Assembly (NCBI GenBank): GCA_013076295.1
Contig: RQOL01000624.1
Span: 1-64,000, forward strand
Length of the DNA stretch: 64,000 nt
Direction: 5' to 3'
Origin: Sanderia malayensis
Taxonomy: Eukaryota > Cnidaria > Scyphozoa > Semaeostomeae > Pelagiidae
Part shown: positions 52,395 to 62,963 of the stretch, piece after piece
Numbering within the stretch: the stretch's first letter is position 1
How the letters are laid out: each line of letters starts with the position of its first letter
The notes under the pieces: model-generated
Told to the model about the DNA's origin: nothing
Database searches by the model: none
Seen by the model: only the letters and a program-made list of their open reading frames with translations
Translations under genes and position numbers: made by a program

Positions 52395-53985
52395 TCATAT
52401 CACAGTGGAGGTTGAGGGCATAGTTCCGCATCACATGGCGCTGGCAATGCTGATAGCTCGCATGCTGATAAACCGTCTTCTGTATTATTGTTCACTGGAA
52501 TTTGTTGCACATTTTTGCAGAGGAAAGGGACACTATGCAAGAGACTGTCCAAAGAAGAACTCCAGAAATGTGAATCAGTCAATTTTGTCAAGTTCTGCAA
52601 ATTACGGTGGTAGTAATAATAATGACGATGATGATCATGACGAAGAAGCTTTGGTAACCACGTCACACTTGAGCAGTAAACAAAAGAATTCTTCGATCAT
52701 TGATTCAGGTGCTACTCAGCACATGACATATCAAAGGGAATGCGTGTCTGATTATGTAGAGTTCAAGAACCCTGCTACAGTAAATCTGAGTGATGATCAT
52801 GTCATTCTTGCTCACGGAAAAGGAATATATCACCGAAAAACTGATATTGATGGTTGTGAACAAAACATTGCTCTTCAAAATGTTTGGTATTTGCCAGAGT
52901 TATGCAAAAATCTTTTGTCTGTCAAAGCGATGACCAATTTGGGGGCTTTACTACAATTAGAAGGACCACAATGCAAGATTATACGGAACTCAAAAGTTTT
53001 GGGTCTGGGTGAAATACAAGGAAATACTTTGCATACTGAAAAGGACATCTGAAGAAGCTAACACAATGGAAGATAACTCCAGTTTAGAATTATGGCACTG
53101 AAGATTCGGTCATTTGCGAATGGATAATGTGAGAAAATTATCAGAGAAAAACATGGTTATTGGTACGGATACCATTCATTTAAATGGCAATAAATTGTTG
53201 TGTGAAGGATGCGTAAAAGTAAAGCCGCACAAATCGCCATATCCCACAATATCGGAACACCGTGCTTCTGAAGTGCTTGAAATTATCCATAGCGATGTCT
53301 GTGGCCCAATGAATGTGGATTCTTTTGGGAATTCTAAATATTTCGTAACATTCATTCATGATTATTCGCGTTATACCAGTGTATATTTCTTGAATCAGAA
53401 ATCTGAAGTATTGCTGAAACTAAAAGAATTCATCAATATTGTCAGTAACCTGACTGGCAAAAAGATTAAAGTTCTACGTACAGATAATGGTGGGGAATAT
53501 TCTTCAAAAGAATTTGCCGAATATTTGAAAGAACAAGGAATCTCACATCAGCTGACTGTACCCTATCATCCTGCCCAAAATAGCATAGCTGAAAGAATGA
53601 ATTGTACAATTGTTGAATCTGCAAGATCCTTGATATACCATGCAAATCCACCATTGAGATTTTGGGCTGAGGTGGTTAACATGGCGGTATACCTAATCGT
53701 AGCCCTACAACAGCCTTGAAAGATAAAATGCCGTATGAAAGTTTCTTTCAAGAAAAGCCCCATGTTGCAAACCTGAAGGTGTTTGGTTGCATTACTTATG
53801 CTCATATACCAGCCTAGCTCAGAAAGAAATTGGATTGAAAATCAAAGAGGACTATATTCGTAGGATACCCTGAAGGAACAGAAGGCTTTAAGGCTGTATG
53901 AATTGACAAGTAAATGCTTTATACTTGATCAGGAACACCAAAATCACTGAAAATGTGGTCAAGCTTTGGTATTGTTGCTTTCGCG
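52395..53985 (+). pseudogene. Copia knuckle, protease and integrase (fragment 2)
   Basis: Knuckle HFCRGKGHYARDC (the first Cys pair is incomplete), protease IIDSGATQHMT (about 52697-52730), pre-integrase (LPELCKNLLSVKAM; LELWH then a TGA before RFGHL), and integrase with D in HSDVCGP (about 53293), D in RTDNGGEYSS (about 53485) and E in AERMNCTIVE (about 53590). A stop at 53717-53719, then further pieces (YESFFQEKPHVANLKVFGC) with more lesions to about 53985. The DDE residues of integrase remain, but pol is broken and lacks RT. Confidence 0.72.
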
Positions 53986-54115
53986 GAGGTGGTTGAGACG
54001 AAATCAATGACTGCATCACTACTGTATCAGTCTTGAGCTACTGAAATGTTCTTGTTGGTGTTGGCGCTGATTGACAAGAAATCTACACCGACTTTTTATA
54101 GTGGGTGATTCAGAA

Positions 54116-54704
54116 GGAAGCCTATTTTAAAAGATTTTTTGAGTTATTCCATTAATTATTCCACTAATTGTGCTATCACAAAAAAACGACGGTTTACGCT
54201 GGCGAAACTTCAAATTCGTGTCACGAACTCCATTTTCGAAACAAAGTATTCGCTCTTCACGTGACACGTTTCGCTTTTTCCTGCAATTTGATTGGCTCTT
54301 CTCGCAACCCACGTGAACAGTGACGTGTTTTTCGTTATCATGCAAATTTGTCCTCGGCTGGCAGCAGGTACTTTTGGAGGAGACGCACGTTTTTGTTTTG
54401 TACAGAAAAAGATGAGGTGGACGCCTTTCAAAGTGTCTTACCAGCTGAATTATCTTTGTAAAGAGCTCTTAATTGACTGAAAGACCCCTGGAGAGTTGCA
54501 GGAAACAATAGAGAACACAGGTGATAGCTTTGTTTTGTTTTTTGAATGAAATAGTTGTAGGTTTTGTAGTAGGCGACCGCCATTGTTGCTTGGGCATGCT
54601 AAAACGCTTAGGCCTTAGTCAAAGTTTTGAATTTTTCCCCACCTATTTGCACGATTTTCACTATTTAAATCTTTGACAAGTGCTGTCTGATAACACAACT
54701 AAAA
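54116..54704 (+). repeat. Left inverted arm
   Basis: Inverted partner of 58541-59136, with landmarks ACGACGGTTTACGCTGGC, TCCTGCAATTTGATTGGC and TTAGTTGTGTTATCA (inner end, reversed here). Confidence 0.78.
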
Positions 54705-55368
54705 CTAGCAATAGTAAATACTAAATGGCCCTCACCATTATAAGCATCATGAGAAAATTGGTAGGAAATACGGGAGAGAAGGAAACAAGAAATAAAATGT
54801 CTCGGATATTGCAATATAAATGTAAACAAATTCAATAGAAAAATATATGAAAATGTATAAAGAGTACCGAGTGGCTCAAAAAAATATCCGTGTTTGAAAA
54901 ATCGTAATAAGTCGATGTCAGCATGTCAGGGCCAATTTAAAAATTTTGGATTTGTGGAGTAGTATAAAAGGTAAAGTCAGTCAATGGCATATTAATGTTT
55001 CAATAATATTTTAAAATTTTGTATAGATTAAGATTTAAATAGTGTCTAATTTTGGTGTATGGCATAACTTAAGTATAAAAATACAAAAATAACAACGTTG
55101 CTTTTATGTTCTCATTTCCCAAAATTTTCATTAATATGACTTTGAAATGCCAGGTAACAGTTGTTGTTGCTCCTTGGTAATTTACCATAAAATAATATCA
55201 TTAAAAACATTTTTAACTCTCCAAAAAAAATGTATGTACCAAAAGCAGGGTTTTGAAAGTGTTATTAGATGTTACATCGTAGTTAAAAGCAAATTTTTAA
55301 TTCCAAAAATGCATTACCCAACAAATAAAAAATTATGAGTAACTATAAATTCAAATTTTCACGAATTA

Positions 55369-55861
55369 TCAAACAGCAATGCTATTTTCTGAGCCACCTA
55401 TTATATAACATACATGTAAAGCTATTACTGGATTGTGGTAGCAGCTATCCACATTTTTCGAAATGTGTATTATATAAGAACGATGTAAAAACAGTTTTAG
55501 AAGAATCATGGAGTAAATTTGTTTGAGTATAGATACTTTGTTATTAAGAGGTAAAGTAATTATAAATGAAAAATTCACTGTCATACGATGTTTCATCAAA
55601 AATATATCTGAATATTTTGTTCCAAACTTCAAGAAAACAGTCTACGGCACAAGAATATTTTCCTGTATGCAATCTAACTGCGTTCATAAAATGAATCCTG
55701 CCACGTGTAATTGAAACTGATGTTAGGCCAACGCCTGGTGCTGGTGAAATTCTGTTGGTTCCCCAATCGAAACCTGGCTTTTTATCAGACAATGGCTTCC
55801 AGTCTATTGAATTAAAGCTAGAGCCTGTCTGATTACTACTTTTGTCAAATTTATCTCCCAT
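55369..55861 (-). pseudogene. Unrecognised protein with a cysteine box
   Basis: Minus-strand frame from 55861 (MGDKFDKSSNQTGSSFNSID) with SITRGRIHFMNAVRLHTGKY directly followed by SCAVDCFLEVWNKIFRY. The pattern GKYSCAVDxFLE, a Cys at a helix start followed by Asp and a hydrophobic helix, resembles the active-site helix of papain-fold cysteine peptidases and similar boxes in uncharacterised cnidarian proteins; that is inference. The frame ends at 55544, and weak continuation follows to 55369. It lies in the long inverted-repeat element and probably belongs to the same gene as the piece at 56205-56450. Confidence 0.45.
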
Positions 55862-56204
55862 AATGGGAAAACTTAGTCAAAATAAAACACTCACCAAACT
55901 TTCTGTGCTGCAGAGAAAAAGGAACTGAAGTCTGAACTGAACTTGTGAAGTTCTGAGGCCACGCCACATTATTAAATGTCATATGCCTCTGCCTCACATG
56001 GTTGGTGTAGGTATCTGTTTGTAGCTGTCAGCATTGGTAAATCAGTTGGCTTGAAAAGTATGGCATGTTGAACTAAATTGAAAACCGGTTTAACAGGAAA
56101 GACGAAAAATTAAACCATGAAAAACGAACAGATTGAGATTGTCTCTCCAGGCAGATTTTCATACGCGCCTTCGCGGCGTCCTACAAGGCCCCGCCTCGGT
56201 GCGG

Positions 56205-56460
56205 GGCAATAATGTGTTTTTTTTTTGTTTTTTACAGGTTTCCAACAAAGTTGGAAGGAGCAATTTTTCATCCAACACGCGTTGTTTTTGCATTTACAAA
56301 AATTCAATTTTAGCCTGCCACAATTGATTATTTCTTACCCAAACACTTTCGATAGTTGTTCCCCAACATATTACCTTCACGTTGGTATTTTTTTGAGTTC
56401 AACTGGATCACTATTTGCCACGTTAAAACCTTGCTAAAATGTGTTCAAAGGATTTGCTTT
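56205..56460 (-). pseudogene. Upstream piece of the element gene, left copy
   Basis: Minus strand: VKVICWGTTIESVWVRNNQL, then WQAKIEF, a stop, and MQKQRVLDEKLLL. The same protein text occurs at 58315-58530 on the plus strand. Unrecognised; its second part is helical and basic. Confidence 0.5.
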
Positions 56461-56789
56461 TTGCATGGATCCGAAAATACATTGAAGACACTTCCACTAA
56501 ATTGTCTCTAAGAATTCAGTATTACTTATTTAAAAGATGAGACTATTTGCAACGTGTTCGCTGTATCCTGAGCTACGTATTGATATAATTTTTAATGGGG
56601 AAAAAGTTGGAATTTTCGAGGATGGATTGATTTTTCTGTGGCAACTCTTTTTCTGCAAACTTTACACTGAAATTATCAATATTCAGAAAGGTCTTTCAGG
56701 GGGCAGCATGGGCGCGGGGCGGTCGCTTGCCATGAGGAAATTTGCCCTCACACCTCTACGTGTTTTAGGAATGTTACGTCATTGTATGT

Positions 56790-57068
56790 ATTGTAGGGTA
56801 TATATGTATGTATGTAGGTATGCATGTAGGTATGTATGTAGGTATGTATGTAGTTATGTATGTAGTTATGTATGTATGTATGTAGCTATGTATGTAGGTA
56901 TGTATGTAGGTATGTATGTATGTATGTAGGTATCTATGTATGTAGGTATGTATATGGGTATGTATGTAGTTATGTATGTATGTATGTATGTATGTATGTA
57001 GGTATGTATTTAGGTATGTATGTATGTATGTAGGTATGTGTGTATGTATGTATGTATGTATGTATGTA
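56790..57068. repeat. TATG / GTAG microsatellite
   Basis: About 280 bp of TATG with GTAGGTATG interruptions, ending directly at the GC-rich dispersed repeat at 57069. Confidence 0.9.
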
Positions 57069-57175
57069 TGGCCATGAGCGGGAGCGAATGCAGCGCGCGA
57101 AGCGCGCCAGCCAGATTAAGCTTTTTTTACTTGACGGGCTGGGGCGAACGAGCGAAGCGAGTGATGACCCCTAGT
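57069..57175 (-). repeat. GC-rich dispersed repeat, near-consensus copy
   Basis: GGCCATGAGCGGGAGCGAAT, then GCAGCGCGCGAAGCGCGCC, AGATTAAGCTTTTTTTACTT, GACGGGCTGGGGCGAACG, AGCGAAGCGAGTGATGACCC and CTAGTA. The same unit in reverse opens the 1.5 kb dispersed repeats at 36104 and 59511. Confidence 0.75.
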
Positions 57176-57604
57176 ATATTATATCCTATATCTTTAGGTA
57201 CCTTTGATTTTCGTGAAATTCAGAAATTAAATTCTCGACTCTCTAACTTCAACATTGATATATACAAAGTTTATTGATTTACAAAAATTATTAATGGATA
57301 TATCACTCCATTAACTTTCAATTTTGTTTTTCTGAAAACCAGAGGCTTGCATTTTACAAAATTTCACAATTATATTTGGTTACCTATTATCATGTTATTA
57401 TCAAATGATTATTATAAATACTGTTTAGTTACTGTTTTACGGTGTACATTTTTTGAAGAACGCTCTCTGACGGCTTTCTCCACACAACAAATACAGCAGC
57501 CACGGATTGTGGAATGTTCCCAAAGAAATAGGCGTTACTATACTGCCTTGATTAATATTTTTGTCAAAATACTGCAATGACTGCATCTCTATAATACGGA
57601 CATT
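57176..57604. other. Spacer inside the element
   Basis: AT-rich; no gene recognised. Confidence 0.4.
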
Positions 57605-57860
57605 TCCTTAAAATAAAGCTTAATCTGGCTGGCGCACTTCGCACGCTGCATTCGCTCCCGCTGATGCCCATACATACATACATACATACATACATACATA
57701 CATACATACATACATACATACATACATACATACATACATACATACATACATACATACATACATACATGAGGTTTGGTCGCTTCGCTCCCTCCCCGGAGCC
57801 CGTCAAGTAAACAATGCTTAACCTGGTTGGTACGCTTCACCAGCTCATGCCCATACATAC
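57605..57860. repeat. CATA microsatellite flanked by GC-rich dispersed repeats
   Basis: A partial GC-rich repeat (57615-57668, CTTAATCTGGCTGGCGCACTT) is followed by an uninterrupted (CATA)n array (57669-57766) and by another partial copy (57767-57852) containing GGTCGCTTCGCTCCCTCCCC. Confidence 0.85.
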
Positions 57861-57894
57861 ATACATATATACATACATACATACATACTACATA

Positions 57895-58235
57895 CATACC
57901 CTACAATACATACCCTACAATACATACCCTACAATACCTACCCGACAATACATACCCTACAATACATATCCTGCAACACAGACCCTACAATACATACAAT
58001 ACAACACATACCCTACAATACATATCCCACAATACATACCCTACAATACATACCCTACAATACATACCCTACAATACATACCCTACAATACATACCCTAC
58101 AATACATACCCTACAATACATACCCTACTATGCATACCCTACTATACATACCCTACTATACATACCCTACTATACATACCCTACTATGCATACCCTACTA
58201 TAAATACCCTATTATACATACCTTACTATACATAC
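57895..58235. repeat. 14-bp minisatellite
   Basis: About 24 units of CATACCCTACAATA, changing to CATACCCTACTATA in the last third (from about 58125), a visible positional drift of the unit. Confidence 0.9.
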
Positions 58236-58314
58236 TACGACGTAACATTTCTAAAGAAAGTAAAACCTCTGAACACACTTTAGCAACTAAAAATATTATT
58301 TACCGTGGCAAATA

Positions 58315-58530
58315 GTGACCCAGTTGAACGAAAAAAAAACCAACATGAAAGTAATATGTTGGGGAACAATTATTGAAAGTGTTTGGGTAAAAAATAATCA
58401 ATTGTGGCAGGCTAAAATTGAATTTTCACAAATGCAAAAACAACGCATGTTGCATGAAAAATTGCTCCTTCTCGAGAGAAAAGCAACTTTGTTGGAAATC
58501 GTAAAAAAACAACAACAAAACAAAAAATAA
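58315..58530 (+). pseudogene. Upstream piece of the element gene, right copy
   Basis: Plus strand: MKVICWGTIIESVWVKNNQL, WQAKIEFSQMQKQRML, EKLLLLERKATLLEIVKKQQ, stop at 58528-58530, directly against the right inverted arm. Inverted copy of 56205-56460; the cysteine-box part is absent here. Leu- and Lys-rich helix at the end, possibly coiled. Confidence 0.5.
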
Positions 58531-58540
58531 ACAACACATT

Positions 58541-59136
58541 ATTTTAGTTGTGTTATCAGACAACACTTGTCAAAAATTTAAATGGGGAAAATGGTGCAAA
58601 TAGGGCCGGAAAAATTCAAAACTTTGACCATGGCCTAAGCGTTGTTAGCATGCCAAAGCAACAATGGCGGCCGCCTGTTGCAAAACCTAAGCCTACAACT
58701 ATTTCATTCAAAAAACAAAACAAAGCTATCACCTGTGTTCTCTATTGTTTCCTGCAACTCTCCAGGGGTCTTTCAAACAATTAAGAGCTCTTTACAAAGA
58801 TAATTCAGCTGGTAAAACACTTTGAAAGGCGCCCACCTCACCTTTTGTGTACAAAACAAAAACACGCGTCTTCTCCAAAAGTACCTGCTGCCTGCCCAGG
58901 GCAAATTTGCATGATAACGAAAAACGTGTCACTGTTCACGTGAAATTGCGAAAGAGCCAATCAAATTGCAGGAAAAGGCGAAACAGGTCACATGAAGAGC
59001 GAATACCCTTTTCGAAAATGGAGTCGGGGACGCGAATTTTGAAGTTTTGCCAGCGTAAACCGTCGTTTTTTCGTGATAACACAATTAGTGGAGTAATTAA
59101 TAGAATAACTCAAAAATTCTTTTAAAATAGGCTTCC
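58541..59136 (-). repeat. Right inverted arm
   Basis: Inverted partner of 54116-54704. Confidence 0.78.
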
Positions 59137-59510
59137 AAAAATAGATAACTTTTGCCTACTCCAGAAACGGAGCCTTTCCATGCAAGTGCCAACCTTGTTG
59201 ATCACCAAATCGCCGTTTCGTCCCATTTTTTTTGGGCGTTCAACCTATTGTTTCGGGTCGAATCTATTGTTTTAGGCAGAGTTTCGCCACCGTCACGTGA
59301 CTCCGTAGAATATATATATTAGATAAGAACTTGCCAGTGAAAAAGTAGACTTTCAACATAATGGTATGTATTTGGATGAATTGCAGAAAGAGGTTTTTGG
59401 TGCACACAGATACAGCAATAAAATGGATTTTTTGCAACTGGGTGATCAAAATGGTGTTTGTTAGAACTTAATTGATTTGTGTCACTGGCATGTTACTAAC
59501 AATATATAGG
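59137..59510. other. Spacer
   Basis: No gene seen; contains TTTTTTTTGGGCG and repeated CTATTGTTT pieces near 59225-59275. Confidence 0.4.
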
Positions 59511-61015
59511 TACTAGGGGTCATCACTCGCTTCGCTCGTTCGCCCCAGTCCGTCAAGTAAAAACAGCTTAATCTGGTTGGCGCGTTTCGCGCGCTGCACT
59601 CGCTCCCGCTCGCGCCCATCGATTAGATTGGCTCGCTCCGCTCGCCTAAGAGTGTGTTATCAAGAACCGGTGATTGGATGGTGCGCGCTGCATTGGCTCG
59701 CGCTCATGCCCCGTCCAATTGATTGGTTTGCTGCGCTCGTCTGATAGTCTGTTGTTGAGATTAGTTAACTGGTTGGTACACATGCGCGTGTTCTATTCGC
59801 TTTCGCTTATGCTTCCAATAGTATAGCACATTTTTGGGGGTGTATGAATAGAGATTGACAGATTAGCCTTGTTTTGAGAAATGTAGCCTCGTATTGGTGA
59901 ACAGGCAAAAATGGATCATATAGTGGCAATAGACCTCTGAAAACACAATACTTTTGGTGAAAGGTTAGTGAAAAGCTAATTAATGTAAATCATAAGTTAA
60001 CTTAGATTTGACTAATATACATAGGTCATAACAGATGAGGTTTGATATTGGGCAAGAATTTCATTTGAATCACAATGATGTAGGTAACACATTCTCATTT
60101 TAGCAGTTTCCCATTTCAGTCAATTATTATGAGGCAATAGCCTGTCGCAAAAGGCTAGTGGAATTAAAATGTGATTGAAAGTTACATAGACAGAATTCTC
60201 TTTCCATGAGTTTGTTAAGGATTCCATTGACTTTTCATATATATTGTAGTAAATGTTTGTTTGAGCCATTTGACAATTGCATGGTGTGAATAGCAAACAT
60301 TAGTGACATTGACAGCTTTGGTTCAGCACTTCAGCATTTGTTTCACTAAGTAAAAAGAAATAATTAATAGTGCCAAATAATACAGGACAATAGAACAATA
60401 TGATAGTTGTGAAGCTGCAGTGATTCCCTTTGTGGATTACTTCAAAAACATGTTTGAAATGCAAAATCTGTGAAAATTATATTTATGCTTTGCTACACAA
60501 CTTGATGTACTAATAAAAAGAGGTAGATAGAAATTGTTTATGAATTAGTGGAAACAAACTTTCATGTTGTTGTAATATATTTTTATTGGCTTTCTGCACT
60601 TGTGCATTAAGAGGCTGGTAAATGTCAATTGTTAAGTGTTCATGTAATGCATGAATTATTAATTAGATGACCTGACAGTGTGTGTATGTAACACCCAGGT
60701 TAGTTTTCCTAGAGCTCAATACAATTATTACCGTAAACATCATTACAGTAGTTTCCTTGACATACAGCAATGAAACTAAACAGGAAAAGCCTTTGAAGAT
60801 GATTTTTAGGTCATTCATCATTAATATTGGGAAAAAACTTTAGTTTCAAGAAGATGTTGATGTATGTAACACATAGAGGCAATGAACACAAAGGAATCCA
60901 TAAAGTGGCAAAAACTGGAAGAATTATTTTGAGTCCAAGTTGGCACTACGTAGGTACATATAGTCAGGGCACCAGAAATTTATTTTTGAATCAGCGAAAC
61001 TGTAAAGTTGTAAAA
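59511..61015 (+). repeat. 1.5 kb dispersed repeat, copy B (uninterrupted)
   Basis: Starts TACTAGGGGTCATCACTCGC with the GC-rich unit and runs through to TAGTCAGGGCACCAG and a little beyond. It matches copy A at 36104-36849 and 50633-51450, and so shows the sequence at the Helitron insertion point (GACTTTTCATATATATTG, about 60230). No coding region; probably a non-autonomous element. Confidence 0.75.
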
Positions 61016-62010
61016 CAATTGTTGAGGTTTGCATGGCCTAACCAAAGAAACTGTTGTGTAAATATGGGGCAATCAGATCAGTGAAGCTTGGATGGCCTAA
61101 CAAAAATTAAGCTGGTGATTGAATTGCAAATGGTTAAATATAAGATCTAAATGTATTCACCTACCTGTAAGACACATTGAAAATGCTCTCTGTTAAATCT
61201 GGAGATAGTTTTCAAACTTAAAGTTGTCCTCTTGATAATTTTTTGTGATGCCAAAGTTTAGCTGTTCTATCTATCTATCACTATAATCAGTAAAACCCGC
61301 AATGGGTATCACACTGATGAAATTTCATGAATCAAATTCATCCTATTTCATAAGGAATTTCAAAAGTTAGCGGTGCGTGCCATTGATGGAAATGAGGCCA
61401 AAGTCTTTTTCAATGTGATGCAATGGCCTCGTTTCAATGTGAGATAAACTTCTATTAGTGGTTAAGATAAACTATAGAAATGCATTTCATTAAAAATTAA
61501 CATTGATGAAGGTTATTAGATACTAATAGAGAGTAGATTAATCCTGCAATCTTTTTATATATGTAAAAAAATTACATTAGTAAAAAAATAGTAATCAATT
61601 AATTATTATTCTTGACAGTTATCCATGGATGGTGAAGATGAATGAGAGATAATTGTATGTAGATTGTATTAATGTCTTCATTCATCATGTGGAGTGTCCA
61701 GCGATGTTGACAGCATTGTTCAATATCAAATTCACTCTTGCGTGCCACAAATCAACCACACGGATGTCTGTTCTCTCCATGCTTCGTGCGTTCTCACCAT
61801 TAAGTTTGGTCATAGTAAAAATAGAAGATTGCCGGTTACATTAGTTTAAAGCTCGAACACCAACTTCAAGGGGTAACCTTTGTTCGAGGTTTCCTTGGTG
61901 TTCATGAAAACTGCAATTTTAATTTGGAATGTGTAATATTACATATTCAAGGGTAAATTCTAATAAGTACATTAGTTATCATTACTTATTGGGATGAGAG
62001 AGGGATAATC
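61016..62010. other. Region without a recognisable gene
   Basis: AT-rich; a short TCTA run near 61270. No gene or repeat that I can support. Confidence 0.4.
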
Positions 62011-62020
62011 TTAATGTTGT

Positions 62021-62245
62021 ATGCAATTTCTTATCCAAAAAACTATTGTACTGGACAGATTGCAGTTTTCACAGAGAAAAGGAAAGCCATACTCCCATAG
62101 GCAATATCGGAGAGCATGGCAAAGCATATCTCTTTTGATACAGGCGCTACGCAGGACCCAGATCGTGTTGTTGTTGATAAACACCCCCGGACACTGGAGT
62201 GTTGTGAAAGTGTCCGGATCGTTCTTGGTGGATCTTAATAACTGA
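62021..62245 (+). pseudogene. Possible Josephin-like peptidase fragment
   Basis: The plus-strand frame ends QIVLLLINTPGHWSVVKVSG and SFLVDLNN. The string GHWSVVKVSGSFLVDLN has the layout of the His box of Josephin-type deubiquitinases (HWFxxRKxxxxWFxLNS), preceded by a helical, basic stretch. No Cys box is visible upstream, so it would be only the C-terminal part. It lies tail to tail with the Helitron helicase. Weak call; it may be chance or a different papain-fold enzyme. Confidence 0.25.
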
Positions 62246-62405
62246 AGTGGCGTGGCAAACCAGGAATGAATGTTCGTCACACTATAAAGTGCAACAAAGC
62301 CGATCCGGTAGAACCACAATCTGAGCCCTCGTGATTTGTGTGTGTGTGTTTTGGTAGACGCCCTTGAGAGCAACGCGATTTATGCTCTATGGTGTGTGAA
62401 GACCT

Positions 62406-62825
62406 TTACAGGACTTCTTGGAAGACAATATTTTTTGTCTTCATGTGTGTTTCCTCTGGGAGGAATACTTTGAGCCCGTTAAATGATGTTGCTCTTGACA
62501 TGGCCACATATAACTGACCATGTGTGAACACGGGCTCAGGTAAATACAAACCAACATACCTGAGAGATTGTCCCTGTGCCTTGTTGATAGTAAGGCAGTT
62601 TGCTAGTCTGACTGGAAATTGCCGTTGCTTGATGTTGAACGGCATCTCAGTGTCTTGTGTTGACAATGTTATTCTGGGAATCATGACCTGCTGGCCTCTG
62701 TGTTCCCTCGTGATGATCTCTGCTGTGATGACGTTACGTCGGAGATGGCGTACAATAAGTCTTGTGCCATTGCAAAAACCTTTCTTTGGATTTAGATTCC
62801 TCAGAAGAATGATTGTTGCACCAAC
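62406..62825 (-). CDS. Helitron 2 helicase, last exon
   Basis: After an acceptor TTTAAG: VGATIILLRNLNPKKGFCNG, RQFPVRLANCLTINKAQGQS, LRYVGLYLPEPVFTHGQLYV, AMSRATSFNGLKVF, stop at 62406-62408. These are the C-terminal Pif1-type motifs. No lesion. Confidence 0.85.
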   Translation of the reverse strand, partial: VGATIILLRNLNPKKGFCNGTRLIVRHLRRNVITAEIITREHRGQQVMIPRITLSTQDTEMPFNIKQRQFPVRLANCLTINKAQGQSLRYVGLYLPEPVFTHGQLYVAMSRATSFNGLKVFLPEETHMKTKNIVFQEVL

Positions 62826-62963
62826 CTTAAACGAAGAGAGTTGCAAATAACAATGTGTATTGCATTATAGTACTGTGACAATGAAGGATAATCAGGCTTA
62901 AAAAGTGCTATTAATGTGGACTTAAACTCATGTATACGTAATTATTACATAGCAAGATTATAC
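62826..62963 (-). other. Intron in the Helitron 2 helicase
   Basis: 138 bp with donor AAG/GTATAA and acceptor TTTAAG; joins LRLK to VGATII in phase 0, the same codon as in Helitron 1. Confidence 0.75.

Larger units (their letters stand above)
51653..53985 (+). mobile_element. Copia-like LTR retrotransposon fragment 2
   Basis: GATTATGGGCCCAG at 51653 matches a Copia half-tRNA primer site. Gag, knuckle, protease, gag-pre-integrase and integrase follow to about 53985, where recognisable protein stops. RT, RNase H and 3' LTR are missing and the LTR limits are unclear. Similar in layout to the fragment at 26.2 kb but a different subfamily. Confidence 0.7.
54116..59136. mobile_element. 5 kb element with 0.6 kb inverted repeats
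   Basis: GGAAGCCTATTTTAAAA at 54116 faces TTTTAAAATAGGCTTCC ending at 59136. Arms are about 589 and 596 bp. Next to the right arm (58245-58540) lies a second inverted match to 56205-56450, but the 1.5 kb between the left arm and 56205 has no counterpart on the right. So the right half looks like a deletion derivative of the left half. Microsatellites and GC-rich dispersed repeats fill the middle. No clear target duplication. Confidence 0.7.

Noticed and set aside
56790..57900. Open frames made of MYVC or YIHT repeats
   Set aside because: They are translations of CATA/TATG microsatellites on either strand and carry no coding signal.
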